64,000 bases of DNA from NCBI RefSeq assembly GCF_001544455.2, contig NZ_FCOC02000023.1:1-64000 (forward strand), written 5' to 3'. The stretch is from Caballeronia sordidicola (GTDB lineage Bacteria > Pseudomonadota > Gammaproteobacteria > Burkholderiales > Burkholderiaceae). Below the pieces are notes generated by a model. The model saw only the letters and a list, made by a program, of their open reading frames with translations. It made no database searches and was not told the origin of the DNA. A program made the translations under genes and the position numbers. Every line of letters starts with the position of its first letter. Within the stretch, counting starts at the first letter, position 1. Of the stretch, positions 53,553 to 62,829 are shown one piece after another.

Positions 53553-54944
53553 GTGAACCAACTCGTAAGCTCAGGCGCGCGCCTCGACAGATTGCCAATG
53601 GCGAACTTCCACTGGAAGATCCTTGGCCTCATCAGCGCGGGCGCGTGCCTCGATGCGTTCGACGTGTATCTCGCCGGCGGCGTCGTGGCCGCGATGATGA
53701 AGCAAGGATTTTCGACGCTTCATCTCAACGCGCTGTTCGTATCGGCGGGATTCTTCGGGATGGTGATCGGCGCGGGCTTGTCCGGCTATCTCGGCGATCG
53801 TTTCGGGCGTCGTTCTTCATATCAATTCAACCTCGCGCTGTTTGGCGTGATGTCGATTGCAGCCGCGTTTGCGCCGAGCATCTACTGGTTGATCGCGTGT
53901 CGCTTCCTGATGGGCATCGGACTTGGCGCCGAACTGGTCGTTGCTGCCGGAACGCTGTGCGAGTTCATCCCGCCGGCGTATCGCGGACGATGGATAGCGC
54001 TGCTTGGGCTCATCGTCAATTCGGGGCTCGTCATTGCAACGAGCGTGGGATATGTCGTGATTCCGACGCTCGGATGGCGCTGGATGTTCGCCATCGCGGG
54101 CATTGGCGCAATGATCGTATGGGCGCTGCGCCACAGCATGCCGGAGTCGCCGCGCTGGCTTGAATCGGTCGGACGTCTCGATGAAGCTGAACGTACCGTG
54201 AGCGCGATCGAGGCCGAGGTTGCGAAGCAGCGTGGTCCGTTGCCCGAATGCGCGCGCACGCAGAACCTCGAAGTGCCGCAACTGCCGTTCAGTGCGTTGT
54301 TCCGGCGCGGGATGATCGGCCGTACGCTGACAGCAGCCCTGACGGCTATAGCGGTGAATGTCGCGGTCTACGGTTTCGTTGCATGGCTGCCGACCTTCTT
54401 CGTGAAGGAAGGGCGGGATGTGGTGACCTCGCTTGGCTTTACTACGCTGATGTCGTTCGGCGCACCGTTCGGCGCGGTGCTCGGTTTCCTGAGCGCGGAC
54501 CGTCTCGGCCGCGCCAAGGGTCTGGTTTTCTTCTCGGCGATGACAATTGTCCTCGGCTTCATCTATCCGCAGATGGTCGCCAACGCCGCGATCGCGTGTG
54601 TCGGCTTCGTGCTCGTGAGTTGCATCTTCGCGATTGTCACGCTCGGCCTCTTTGGCTACGTGCCCGAGTTGTTTCCCACGGCATTGCGCTTGCGGGGAAC
54701 GGGCGCTGCAGGCGTGTGCGGCCGGCTTGCATCGATGACCACGTCATATGTTGCCGTGCTGCTCTACGCCCAGTTCGGATTGTTCGGCGTCCTCGGCATG
54801 GTGTCCGGCGTCCTGATCCTGTTGATCGTGGCGGTCTTGTCACTCGGGGTCGATGCGAATCAATATTCGCTCGAAGCGGCATCGCCTGACGAAGACGCGC
54901 TCGATACCCATCTGGATATCAAGCAAGGAGGAATTGCACGATGA
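53553..54944 (+). CDS. MFS transporter (sugar/carboxylate:proton symporter type)
   Basis: A 463-residue permease with 12 predicted helices. I start at GTG 53553 (AAGGAG seven bases upstream); an upstream frame to 53493 lacks this signal. The signature DAFDVYLAGGVVAAMM in helix 1 and GYLGDRFGRRSSYQ between helices 2 and 3 are clear. LMGIGLGAELVVAAGTLCEFIPPAYRGRW lies in helix 4-5, and FGYVPELFPTALRLRGTGAAG in helix 10-11. This is the aromatic acid/metabolite:H+ symporter type of MFS. It presumably imports the operon substrate. Its stop overlaps the next start (ATGA). Confidence 0.93.
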   Translation: MNQLVSSGARLDRLPMANFHWKILGLISAGACLDAFDVYLAGGVVAAMMKQGFSTLHLNALFVSAGFFGMVIGAGLSGYLGDRFGRRSSYQFNLALFGVMSIAAAFAPSIYWLIACRFLMGIGLGAELVVAAGTLCEFIPPAYRGRWIALLGLIVNSGLVIATSVGYVVIPTLGWRWMFAIAGIGAMIVWALRHSMPESPRWLESVGRLDEAERTVSAIEAEVAKQRGPLPECARTQNLEVPQLPFSALFRRGMIGRTLTAALTAIAVNVAVYGFVAWLPTFFVKEGRDVVTSLGFTTLMSFGAPFGAVLGFLSADRLGRAKGLVFFSAMTIVLGFIYPQMVANAAIACVGFVLVSCIFAIVTLGLFGYVPELFPTALRLRGTGAAGVCGRLASMTTSYVAVLLYAQFGLFGVLGMVSGVLILLIVAVLSLGVDANQYSLEAASPDEDALDTHLDIKQGGIAR

Positions 54945-56329
54945 GCTCCATGTCCATGTCCATCTCCGCGACGCTTGCGCGCTTCACGACAAACCTGCAA
55001 TTGTCCGATGTACCCCAGGCGGTTCGCGAGCGCGCCAAGCACCTGATGCTGGATAGCATCGGCCTTGCGTTCGCGACCACGGAATTCAATTATTCGCGTG
55101 CAACGCTCGCCGCCATGCAGGAACTCGACAGCGGCAACGCGTCGGTATTCGCGCACACGGAACGCCTTGCCATGCGCGACGCAATGCTCTTCAACGGCTT
55201 GCTGATCCACGGCCTGGATTTCGACGATACCCACGCACGCGGCGTGATCCACTCGACCGCAAGCGCGCTGCCTTGCGTGTTCGGCGTCGGCGAGCGCGAG
55301 AGCGCAAGCGGCGCCGATCTGCTCACCGCGTATCTTTGCGCGATGGAAGTGTCCACCCGGGTGAGCGCAGTTGCACAAGGCGGTTTTCACAAGGCAGGTT
55401 TCCATCCGACGGGGCTCGCAGGCGCGTTCGGCTGCACGCTGGCGGCCGCTCGCCTGCTCGGCCTCGACGCAGCACGCGCGACCCACGCGCAAGGAATCGC
55501 CTTATCCATGGCCTCGGGGAGTCTCGAATTCCTGCAGGACGGCGCGTGGACCAAGCGGCTGCATCCCGGCTCGGCGGCTGTCAGCGGCACGATCGCGGCG
55601 TCGCTTGCGAAGCACGGCTTCGTGGGACCAGGCGCGCCCTATGAAGGCCGCTACGGGCTCTATTCGCTGCACCTGAACGACGCCGCTTCGCCTGATCTTT
55701 CCATCGCGACGGCCGGACTTGGCGATCAATGGGAAATCGATCACGTCGCGCTCAAGCCGATACCCGCCTGTCATTTCACGCATGCGTCGTCGGACGCCGC
55801 CGTCGAGCTGCATAAACAACACGGCCTGACGCTCGATGAAATCGAGAACGTCATCGTGCGCGTGCCGGGTCCGACCGTGGATGTGGTCTGCGAGCCGGTA
55901 TCGAACAAGAAGCGGCCCGCGAACAGCTACGACGCGCAGTTCAGCATTCCGTACATCGTCGCGACGGGATTGCTCAAGGGACGTTTTACGCTCGACGACC
56001 TGGACGACGCTGCGCTTGCCGATCCGGCGGTTTTATCGCTGGCACAACGCGTCGACTACGAAGTCGATAACGAGTCCACATTCCCGCGCCATTACACCGG
56101 CGAGGTGATCGTCTTTACACGCGATGGCCGGCGTCTGGCGCACCGTGAAGCGATCAATCGCGGATCCTCGGACAGGCCGCTGAGCAACGACGACATCGTC
56201 GCGAAGTTCTTCGATAACGCCGCACGCGCGCTCACGCAAGAACGCGCCACGCAAATCCGCGACGCGATTCTTGGCCTCGAACAGACACCGGTGTCAACGC
56301 TGGGAAGCGTATTGCGTCGTCCCGCTTAA
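54941..56329 (+). CDS. MmgE/PrpD family protein of operon B
   Basis: A 462-residue MmgE/PrpD lyase. Landmarks: LMLDSIGLAFATTEFN near residue 35, LFNGLLIHGLDFDDTHARGVIH (HxxDFDDTH active-site motif, the classical form) near 80-101, GFHPTGLAGAFGC near 152-164, KPIPACHFTHASSDAA near 275-290. The family includes cis-aconitate decarboxylase (which makes itaconate) and 2-methylcitrate dehydratase. A PrpD-like gene also sits in the P. aeruginosa itaconate cluster. Its exact substrate in this operon is unknown. Start overlaps the MFS stop. Confidence 0.92.
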   Translation: MSSMSMSISATLARFTTNLQLSDVPQAVRERAKHLMLDSIGLAFATTEFNYSRATLAAMQELDSGNASVFAHTERLAMRDAMLFNGLLIHGLDFDDTHARGVIHSTASALPCVFGVGERESASGADLLTAYLCAMEVSTRVSAVAQGGFHKAGFHPTGLAGAFGCTLAAARLLGLDAARATHAQGIALSMASGSLEFLQDGAWTKRLHPGSAAVSGTIAASLAKHGFVGPGAPYEGRYGLYSLHLNDAASPDLSIATAGLGDQWEIDHVALKPIPACHFTHASSDAAVELHKQHGLTLDEIENVIVRVPGPTVDVVCEPVSNKKRPANSYDAQFSIPYIVATGLLKGRFTLDDLDDAALADPAVLSLAQRVDYEVDNESTFPRHYTGEVIVFTRDGRRLAHREAINRGSSDRPLSNDDIVAKFFDNAARALTQERATQIRDAILGLEQTPVSTLGSVLRRPA

Positions 56330-56376
56330 TCGCCGCATCAATTAATGTGCTGCACGCCTTCAGGGCAGGAGATTTC

Positions 56377-57570
56377 ATGGCTACTATCGATGTAGAAAAA
56401 GCAGAAACAGCAGAAACAGCGGAAGAAGCGAAGGCAAACGAGGTACTGATTCTCGACATGCTCGACCGGTTTCTTAAGACGGAGGTGAAGCCGTACGTCC
56501 ACGCGCTCGAAGCTGCGGATGAGTACCCGCACGAAATCGTCGAGAAGATGAAGGACATGGGGTTGTTCGGCTGCCTGATCAATCAGGAATACGGCGGTCT
56601 GGGTCTTTCCACGTCGACCTACGCGAAGATCGTGGACCGGATCTCGGCCGTGTGGATGTCGGTGAGCGGGATTATCAACTCACACCTGATCATGGCAATG
56701 ACGGTGCAGCGAAACGGCACCGAAGAACAGAAACAAACTTACCTTCCACGCATGGCGACGGGGGAATTGCGTGGCGGTATCGGCTTGACGGAACCGGATT
56801 GCGGCACGGATTTGCAGGCAATCCGCACGGTCGCGCGCCGCGAAGGCGACGAGTACGTAGTCAACGGCAGCAAGACGTGGATCACGAACAGTCTTCATGG
56901 CAACGTGCTTGCGCTGCTGGTGAAAACCGATCCGAAGGCCGAGCCGCGACACAAAGGCATGACGCTGTTGCTGGTCGAAAAAGGCCCGGGATTCGAAGTC
57001 AGCCGCAAGCTTGAAAAGCTGGGCTACAAAGGCATCGACACCTGCGAACTGACGTTCACGGATTTTCGCGTACCGGTGCCGCAAGTCATTGGCGGCGTGG
57101 AAGGACTCGGGCTCAAGCAGATTCTGGGCGGCCTCGAACTGGGACGCATCAACGTGGCGGCGCGCGGTGTAGGTATCGCTCAAGCGGCGCTCGACGAATC
57201 CGTTTCCTATTCGCAGCAACGCAAGACCTTCGGCAAGCCGATTTGCGAGCATCAGGCGATCGCCTTAAAGCTGGGTGAAATGGCGACGCGTTTGCAGGCT
57301 GCGCGGCTGTTGACGGAAGCGGCCGCGGTGGCTTACGACCGGGGCGAGCGTTGCGACATGGAAGCCGGCATGGCGAAATATTTTGCTACCGAAGCGGCGC
57401 TCGAAAACAGCATTGAAGCAATGCGGATTCACGGCGCATATGGCTATTCGAAAGAGTTCAACGTCGAGCGTTTGTATCGCGATGCACCGTTGTTGTGTAT
57501 TGGCGAAGGAACCAATGAAATGCAGCGAATGATCATCGCCAAAAATCTGATCGCGAGGAATCCGGTATGA
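56377..57570 (+). CDS. Acyl-CoA dehydrogenase
   Basis: A 397-residue FAD-dependent dehydrogenase. The start at 56377 has a GGAG upstream. GIGLTEPDCGTDLQAIRT near residue 130 and EYVVNGSKTWITNS near 158-171 bind FAD and substrate. The catalytic Glu is in LLCIGEGTNEMQRMI near 374-388. The short Glu/Ala-rich N-terminus (DVEKAETAETAEEAKANE) is unusual. In an itaconate/C5 context it could oxidise methylsuccinyl-CoA or a related ester. It overlaps the CaiB gene by four bases. Confidence 0.94.
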   Translation: MATIDVEKAETAETAEEAKANEVLILDMLDRFLKTEVKPYVHALEAADEYPHEIVEKMKDMGLFGCLINQEYGGLGLSTSTYAKIVDRISAVWMSVSGIINSHLIMAMTVQRNGTEEQKQTYLPRMATGELRGGIGLTEPDCGTDLQAIRTVARREGDEYVVNGSKTWITNSLHGNVLALLVKTDPKAEPRHKGMTLLLVEKGPGFEVSRKLEKLGYKGIDTCELTFTDFRVPVPQVIGGVEGLGLKQILGGLELGRINVAARGVGIAQAALDESVSYSQQRKTFGKPICEHQAIALKLGEMATRLQAARLLTEAAAVAYDRGERCDMEAGMAKYFATEAALENSIEAMRIHGAYGYSKEFNVERLYRDAPLLCIGEGTNEMQRMIIAKNLIARNPV

Positions 57571-58757
57571 CTTTGCCTCTCTCAGGCGTGCGTATTGTCG
57601 CGGTCGAACAGTATGGCGCGGGTCCGTTCGCCACCCAGCATCTGGCCGATCTTGGTGCCGAGATCATCAAGGTCGAGAACTTCCGTGAAGGCGGCGACGT
57701 TGGCCGCGCGGTAGGTCCATATTTTTTCGGCGAAGGCGACAGCCATTTTTTCGAAGCCTTCAATCGCAACAAATGCAGCTTGACGCTCGATCTGAAAAAG
57801 CCGGAAGCACGCGAAGTGCTGCTCGATCTCGTGAAGAAGAGCGACGCGGTTTTCAATAATCTTCGCGGCGATCTCCCCGCCAAACTCGGCCTGACCTATG
57901 ACCAGTTGAAGGAGTCGAACCCTGCCATTGTCTGCGGCCATCTTTCGGCTTATGGCAGAACCGGAAGCCGCGCCTCATGGCCGGGGTATGACTACCTGAT
58001 GCAGGCCGAGGCGGGATATCTTTCGGTCACGGGGGAGCCGGATAGTCCGCCCGCGCGCTTCGGTTTATCGATCATCGACTTGATGACGGGCACCACGGCC
58101 GCCATGGCGTTGCTTGCAGGAATCGTGCAGGCGCGCGCGTCGGGCATCGGCCGGGACATGGACGTCAGTCTCTTCGATGTCGCCGTGCACAATCTCGCGT
58201 ATGTCGCGACCTGGTATTTGAACGGCGATGTCGTGACGGGACGCGATCGCCGGTCGACGCATCCTTCGCTTACGCCGAGCCAGTTGTACAAGACGCAGGA
58301 CGGCTGGATCTTCCTGATGTGCAACAAGGAAAAATTCTGGGGCGTGTTGGCGGAAGTGCTCGACAGACCGTCGTGGGTCACGGACGAGCGTTTCAACAAC
58401 TTCAAGGCGCGGCTCGCCAATCGCGACCTGCTGGAAAAGGAACTCGACGCAGCACTTTCCACGGCCACGACCGATGAGTGGTTGAAGCGATTTGGCGGAC
58501 GTGTCCCGGCTGCACCGGTCTACGACGTCAAGCAGGCGCTCGAAAATCCGTTCCTTGCCGAGCGCGAGGGCGTGGTCAACGCCGAGCATCCGCGCTTTGG
58601 CAAGATTCGCGGCGTGGCTGCGCCCGTTCGCGTGGACGAGGCGTTGCCGTTGCGTGCGGCGCCGGATCTGGGTCAGGACACGGACAGGCTGCTTGCGGAA
58701 CTCGGTTACGATGCTGAACGGGTCGCCTCGCTCCGCGAGAAGGCCGTCGTGCAATGA
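57567..58757 (+). CDS. CaiB/BaiF-family CoA-transferase (itaconate CoA-transferase-like)
   Basis: A 396-residue class III CoA-transferase. The N-terminal LSGVRIVAVEQYGAGPFATQ, the LGAEIIKVE segment, RNKCSLTLDLKKPEAREVLLDLVKKSD and the catalytic Asp in WPGYDYLMQAEAGYLSVTG near residue 143 are all family hallmarks. In itaconate degradation the first step is transfer of CoA from succinyl-CoA to itaconate by such an enzyme (Ict). Start and stop both overlap neighbours by four bases, so translation is coupled. Confidence 0.93.
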   Translation: MTLPLSGVRIVAVEQYGAGPFATQHLADLGAEIIKVENFREGGDVGRAVGPYFFGEGDSHFFEAFNRNKCSLTLDLKKPEAREVLLDLVKKSDAVFNNLRGDLPAKLGLTYDQLKESNPAIVCGHLSAYGRTGSRASWPGYDYLMQAEAGYLSVTGEPDSPPARFGLSIIDLMTGTTAAMALLAGIVQARASGIGRDMDVSLFDVAVHNLAYVATWYLNGDVVTGRDRRSTHPSLTPSQLYKTQDGWIFLMCNKEKFWGVLAEVLDRPSWVTDERFNNFKARLANRDLLEKELDAALSTATTDEWLKRFGGRVPAAPVYDVKQALENPFLAEREGVVNAEHPRFGKIRGVAAPVRVDEALPLRAAPDLGQDTDRLLAELGYDAERVASLREKAVVQ

Positions 58758-59587
58758 GCTCCGAAGCCTTGCGTGACGGATCTGGACGTGGGCATCCGCC
58801 ACGTTCGTCCCGTTCACTTATCTTCACGCAAGAGCCGATGGTCACAGTCCTGGGTCAGCAACCGCGTTACATGCAATTGGCGCAGACGCTCGTCAACGAA
58901 ATTCAGAGCGGCCGGTTTCCGGTCGGCTCGACCATCCCCACCGAGTTCGAGTTGTGCGAGCAATTCGGCGCGAGCCGTTCTACGGTGCGCGAAGCGGTCA
59001 AGCAACTCGTGCAACTGGGCATGGTCGTTCGCCAGGCGGGCGTGGGTACGACAGTGAAGGCTTTGCGCTCCGAAGGGGGGTATCGGCAGGTCATGCAGCA
59101 GTTGAGCGATTTGCATCGTTATACCGCCGATACCGTCCTGCAGATTTTATCGAAGGAGACAGCCGAGGTTCGTGACCCTGCTGTCTGTGAATTGCTTAAG
59201 GCCGGGCCTGGCGAAACATGGTTGCGGATCACCGGCTTGCGGCGCTCGGGCGAAAGTCCCGACCCGATTTGCCATACCGAGGTTCTCATACAGCCGGCCT
59301 TCCGGTCGCTCGTGGTGAGCGAAAACGAATCGCACGTGCCCATTTACACGCTGATCGAAATGCAGTTTGGCGAACGCATTGTCGAAGTCCAGCAGGAGAT
59401 ACGAGCCATCGCCATGCCCGCCGCTATTGCTACGCTGGTCAATGCCCGTGCGCGATCCCCGGCGCTCTGGGTGTGCCGGCGATACCTCAACCGCCGCAGC
59501 GAAGTTGTCGAGGCTGCGTTCAGCATCCATCCCGCCGACAGATTCAGTTACTCGGAGACGTTCCAGCGTGAATGGAACGCCGGCTAA
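58754..59587 (+). CDS. GntR-family regulator with UTRA domain
   Basis: A 277-residue regulator. The GntR winged helix is at about residues 34-100 (YMQLAQTLVNEIQSGRFPVG, then TIPTEFELCEQFGASRSTVREAVKQLVQLGMV). The UTRA ligand-binding domain follows (about 115-265). The start at 58754 overlaps the CaiB stop; an internal ATG at 58838 is also possible. Being inside the operon it probably responds to a pathway metabolite and acts on the promoter before the MaoC gene, where a TTTGT-N4-ACAAA palindrome is seen. Confidence 0.92.
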   Translation: MSSEALRDGSGRGHPPRSSRSLIFTQEPMVTVLGQQPRYMQLAQTLVNEIQSGRFPVGSTIPTEFELCEQFGASRSTVREAVKQLVQLGMVVRQAGVGTTVKALRSEGGYRQVMQQLSDLHRYTADTVLQILSKETAEVRDPAVCELLKAGPGETWLRITGLRRSGESPDPICHTEVLIQPAFRSLVVSENESHVPIYTLIEMQFGERIVEVQQEIRAIAMPAAIATLVNARARSPALWVCRRYLNRRSEVVEAAFSIHPADRFSYSETFQREWNAG

Positions 59588-59609
59588 CGCCTCATGTCAG
59601 GAGTCCCGC

Positions 59610-60428
59610 ATGTCGCTTAACAGCTATCTGTTCGTACCGGGCGATCGTCCCGAACGCTTTTCAAAAGCACTTGCGACCGCCGCGCATCAAGTCGTGATCG
59701 ACCTCGAGGACGCCGTTGCTCCAGAGGCGAAAATCCAGGCGCGGGAAGGGCTTGCGAAGTGGTTGCAAGCCGGTCTCGCGGACATCGACAAGCCGCGCAT
59801 CCTGATCCGGGTCAATGCATACGGCACGCCATGGCATGAGGACGATGTCCGGATGGTGCGCGCGTCTCCCGTCACGCGCGTGATGGTTCCAAAGGCGGAA
59901 GTGCCGGGCGAGCTGGCCGACATCGCGGTGCGATGCGGCGAGGGCGTGTCGCTGATTGCGCTGATCGAGAGCGTTACCGGCGTGGTGCAAATGCGCGCCA
60001 TTGCGCATGAGAAGTCGGTGTCGCGGCTTGCGTTCGGCTCATGCGATTATTGCGTCGATGCCAACATGGAAGACACCGGACGAGAGCTTGATTACGTGCG
60101 CTCGCAATTTGTGATCGAGTCGCGTTTTGCCGGACTTCCGGCGCCAATCGACGGCGTGACCTTATCGATTGACGACGCGCCACTGATCGACGCGGATGTC
60201 GCCGCGGGACGGCGTTTCGGTTTTGGCGCCAAGCTCTGCATTCATCCGAAGCAAGTAGAGGCCGTGAACCGCGGATTTGCGCCGAGCGACGTGGATCTCG
60301 CGTGGGCCGAACGCGTGCTGTCAAAGCTTGCTGAAAATCCGCAGGGCGCGATTGCCGTCGATGGAAAACTCGTCGACAAACCCATTGTCGATCGCGCAAA
60401 AAGAATCATCGCGAGCTTTACGCATTGA
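59610..60428 (+). CDS. HpcH/HpaI-family CoA-ester lyase (citramalyl-CoA lyase-like)
   Basis: A 272-residue TIM-barrel lyase of the CitE/HpcH group. The start at 59610 has AGGAG before it. SLNSYLFVPGDRPERFSKAL at the N-terminus, VVIDLEDAVAPEAK with metal-binding acids near 27-40, the RILIRVNAYGTPWHEDD segment, ALIESVTGVVQ (second metal Glu) and FGAKLCIHPKQVEAVN near the C-terminus are diagnostic. The itaconate pathway ends with such an enzyme cleaving citramalyl-CoA to acetyl-CoA and pyruvate. Malyl-CoA-like substrates cannot be excluded. Confidence 0.93.
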   Translation: MSLNSYLFVPGDRPERFSKALATAAHQVVIDLEDAVAPEAKIQAREGLAKWLQAGLADIDKPRILIRVNAYGTPWHEDDVRMVRASPVTRVMVPKAEVPGELADIAVRCGEGVSLIALIESVTGVVQMRAIAHEKSVSRLAFGSCDYCVDANMEDTGRELDYVRSQFVIESRFAGLPAPIDGVTLSIDDAPLIDADVAAGRRFGFGAKLCIHPKQVEAVNRGFAPSDVDLAWAERVLSKLAENPQGAIAVDGKLVDKPIVDRAKRIIASFTH

Positions 60429-60431
60429 GCC

Positions 60432-60968
60432 ATGGAACGTCAACTTCTCCACGTACGGCGAATTGAACTGAGCGGCTTTCGGCGCGAGGATGGTCTTTAC
60501 GACATTGAAGGCGTGCTCAAGGATACGAAAACCTATGATCGTCAGTCGAGCGGCGTCGCGCGTCTCGCGGGCGATGCCATTCATCAGATGCGTCTGCGCA
60601 TCACCGTCAATACGGCTTTCCTGATCGTCGATGCGCACGCAGAGTCCGAAGTCGTGCCGTATCCTGGCTTTTGCGACATCATCGGGCCGGAGTACAAGAA
60701 GCTGATCGGATTGACTCTCAAAGCCGGGTTCACGCGTGAAACGCGGACGTTGTTTGGTGGCACGAACGGCTGCACGCATCTAACCGAATTGATCGGCGGC
60801 GTGGCGACCGCCGCGTTCCAGACGATGAGCGAAGAGATCAACGCGTCGAACGACCAGCAGCCGTTTCAGCTCGACGGCTGTCATGCGTTGCGGACCGACG
60901 GTGAGGCGGTAAGGGAGTTTTATCCGAAGTGGTATCGGCCAAAAGAAATCGCCGGGGATCAATCCTGA
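60432..60968 (+). CDS. DUF2889 domain-containing protein
   Basis: A 178-residue soluble protein with DUF2889 features: LLHVRRIELSGFRREDGLYDIEGVL at the start, HQMRLRITVNTAFLIVDAHAESE in the middle and LFGGTNGCTHLTELI near residue 113. A Cys and two His (GCTHL, DGCHAL) could bind metal or act catalytically. Function unknown. It begins four bases after the CoA-lyase stop and is the last gene of operon B, so it is probably part of the pathway. A stem-loop follows. Confidence 0.9.
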   Translation: MERQLLHVRRIELSGFRREDGLYDIEGVLKDTKTYDRQSSGVARLAGDAIHQMRLRITVNTAFLIVDAHAESEVVPYPGFCDIIGPEYKKLIGLTLKAGFTRETRTLFGGTNGCTHLTELIGGVATAAFQTMSEEINASNDQQPFQLDGCHALRTDGEAVREFYPKWYRPKEIAGDQS

Positions 60969-60991
60969 TCACGCCTTGCCAGTCGTTTTAA

Positions 60992-61017
60992 GCGAAAAAG
61001 GCGCAGTGTTTTTTCGC
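60992..61017 (+). terminator. Stem-loop after operon B
   Basis: GCGAAAAA (60992-60999) pairs with TTTTTCGC (61010-61017) around a ten-base loop, 24 bases after the DUF2889 stop. The T run is within the stem, so it is an atypical but plausible terminator. Confidence 0.5.
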
Positions 61018-61745
61018 AAACGTTTGGCACAAGGTCCGGGTCACTCCGTCTCCATCCCGGCTGATCTGCCCCAACCGCCATGATGTTCGCCACAGCACGT
61101 TCGAGTACGGCCACGCGGAACAAGAACGCAACATTTTTCAGTTCGCCGCACTGCGCGTGCGCAATTCATTGCACAGTCAACCTACGCATAGGCGTGAGCC
61201 GCATCAGCAGGCGCCGGCGGGCTGCAGGACGAGCTCCGCGCTCGTCGCACCGGTTCGATGGAACAGATTCGCATCATTTTTAAAACGCCCGACGAATGCC
61301 CTGTCTGTAGGGGGTTATCCCCCTCGAGTTGCGCCCGTTTCGACAGGCATTAAATCCGCAACACGCCTCTGACAAGGCATTCGGCAGACAAAATCCATCC
61401 GCGATATTCATCGTACGGTTCCCGCTAGCGCTCCGCGCTAATGTTCAGAAGTGAAACATAAATCTTTTTCGGTCCTGTGTGCGCTGCGGCATATCCAGGC
61501 CGGTTCCATGCGGGCATTGGCTTTCAGGCCTCGTGGCACGGTCCTCGCTAAATATGTGGTGCAGCACCTGCTACTGTCGAAAAAGCCGGAAAGGCAAAGC
61601 AAGTAAAACGATGGTGACGGGGACTGCTTACGGGGCTGGCCGCTTTATGTTCCAGATGGATGCCAATAGATGCATCCACGGAACGTAAAGCTGGCTGGAA
61701 TAAAAAGTACGGCGCACAGCGCAAAAAATAAAAGAGAAGACCATC
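61018..61745. other. Intergenic region before the Crp/Fnr gene
   Basis: About 730 bases with no supported gene; short frames look random. A purine-rich AAAAGAGAAGA stretch directly before 61746 is the ribosome-binding region of the next gene. Confidence 0.4.
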
Positions 61746-62477
61746 ATGTTGACGCTTCAATCTGACCTGCACGGCAATCATTTGTTGGGCGCGCTTCCGG
61801 CGCATGAATGGCAAGCGCTTACGCCGCACCTGGAACTCGTGCAATTGCGTACGGATCAGTTGCTTTGTGATTCGGGACAGAAAATTCACTTCGTGTATTT
61901 CCCGACGACCGCCATCATCTCGCTGCTTCACACGATGGAAGACGGCGGCTCAGCCGAAATAGCAGCAATCGGACGTGAAGGCATGACGGGCGTTCCGGTG
62001 CTGACGGGCGGCGACACCATGCCCACGCGTGTTCAGGTTCAGTGCTCCGGGTTCGCTTACCGCATGAGCGCCAGCGCCTTGCGCGAGCAATTCAATCGTT
62101 CTGATTTCCTGCGCCGCCTGATGCTGCTGTACATGCAAGCGCTGTTGACGCAAGTGGCACAGACCGCTGCGTGCAACCGTCATCATTCGCTGAGCAAGCA
62201 ATTGTGCCGTTGGCTCTTGATCGAGATCGACTGCACGTCGACGAATAATCTGCAGATCACGCAGCAGATGATTGCAGACATGCTCGGTGTGCGTCGCGAA
62301 GGTGTGACGGAAGCGGCGGGAAAGCTTCATGACGCGGGCCTGATTCACCACAGCCGCGGTTGCATCAAGGTGCTCGATCGGGCGGGTCTGGAAGCGCGCG
62401 CATGCGAATGCTACGGCATCGTCAAACGCGAGTTTGACCGCATGCTGCCGCGTATGCGCCAGACCGAAGAAGTTTGA
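61746..62477 (+). CDS. Crp/Fnr-family transcriptional regulator
   Basis: A 243-residue regulator. The N-terminal cyclic-nucleotide-binding fold (LLGALPAHEWQALTPHLELVQLRTDQLLCDSGQ..., HFVYFPTTAIISLLHTMEDGGSAEIAAIGREG) lacks the FNR cysteine cluster, so it is not an Fe-S sensor. The C-terminal winged helix is ITQQMIADMLGVRREGVTEAAGKLHDAGLIHHSRG near residue 172-206. This COG0664 subgroup, common in Burkholderia, has unknown ligands. It stands alone, so its targets cannot be inferred. Confidence 0.92.
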   Translation: MLTLQSDLHGNHLLGALPAHEWQALTPHLELVQLRTDQLLCDSGQKIHFVYFPTTAIISLLHTMEDGGSAEIAAIGREGMTGVPVLTGGDTMPTRVQVQCSGFAYRMSASALREQFNRSDFLRRLMLLYMQALLTQVAQTAACNRHHSLSKQLCRWLLIEIDCTSTNNLQITQQMIADMLGVRREGVTEAAGKLHDAGLIHHSRGCIKVLDRAGLEARACECYGIVKREFDRMLPRMRQTEEV

Positions 62478-62522
62478 TGAGCGTGTTTTGGAAAAACGAT
62501 GAGCAACAACGTGTGACGCTGG

Positions 62523-62762
62523 TTATCGCGATGTGTTGAGGGGTCCACCAACGCGATAACGGCGACTTGCAAGTACTTCACTTAATTCCAGTTCAGCGGC
62601 TTCTGCATCTCCGGACTCGGCTAACGCTCGAGCCATCTCGAAAGCTTCGCGCTCCGCTTCATTCGTCGGCCGCAATTGTTCAAGCATGGCTTCAATGCGG
62701 GAGTGTGCTGTTCGAAAGGTCGTCGATGGCTGTTGTTCAGACAAAGTGAAACGTGTTTGCAT
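62523..62762 (-). CDS. Small hypothetical protein
   Basis: A 79-residue protein (MQTRFTLSEQQPSTTFRTAH...). Most is an acidic helix rich in Glu and Ala (NEAEREAFEMARALAESGDA, then EAAELELSEVLASRRYRV). No recognised domain. It is convergent with the Crp/Fnr gene. Confidence 0.5.
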   Translation of the reverse strand: MQTRFTLSEQQPSTTFRTAHSRIEAMLEQLRPTNEAEREAFEMARALAESGDAEAAELELSEVLASRRYRVGGPLNTSR

Positions 62763-62829
62763 GGCGCGTCCTGTCTGAAAAGTTCAGTGCTAGGGTTTTT
62801 ACTAACCTTAGCACACGACATTTATTTTT

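Noticed and set aside
54248-54889. 213-codon frame inside the MFS gene
   Set aside because: It is a shadow of the MFS coding sequence in a high-GC gene.
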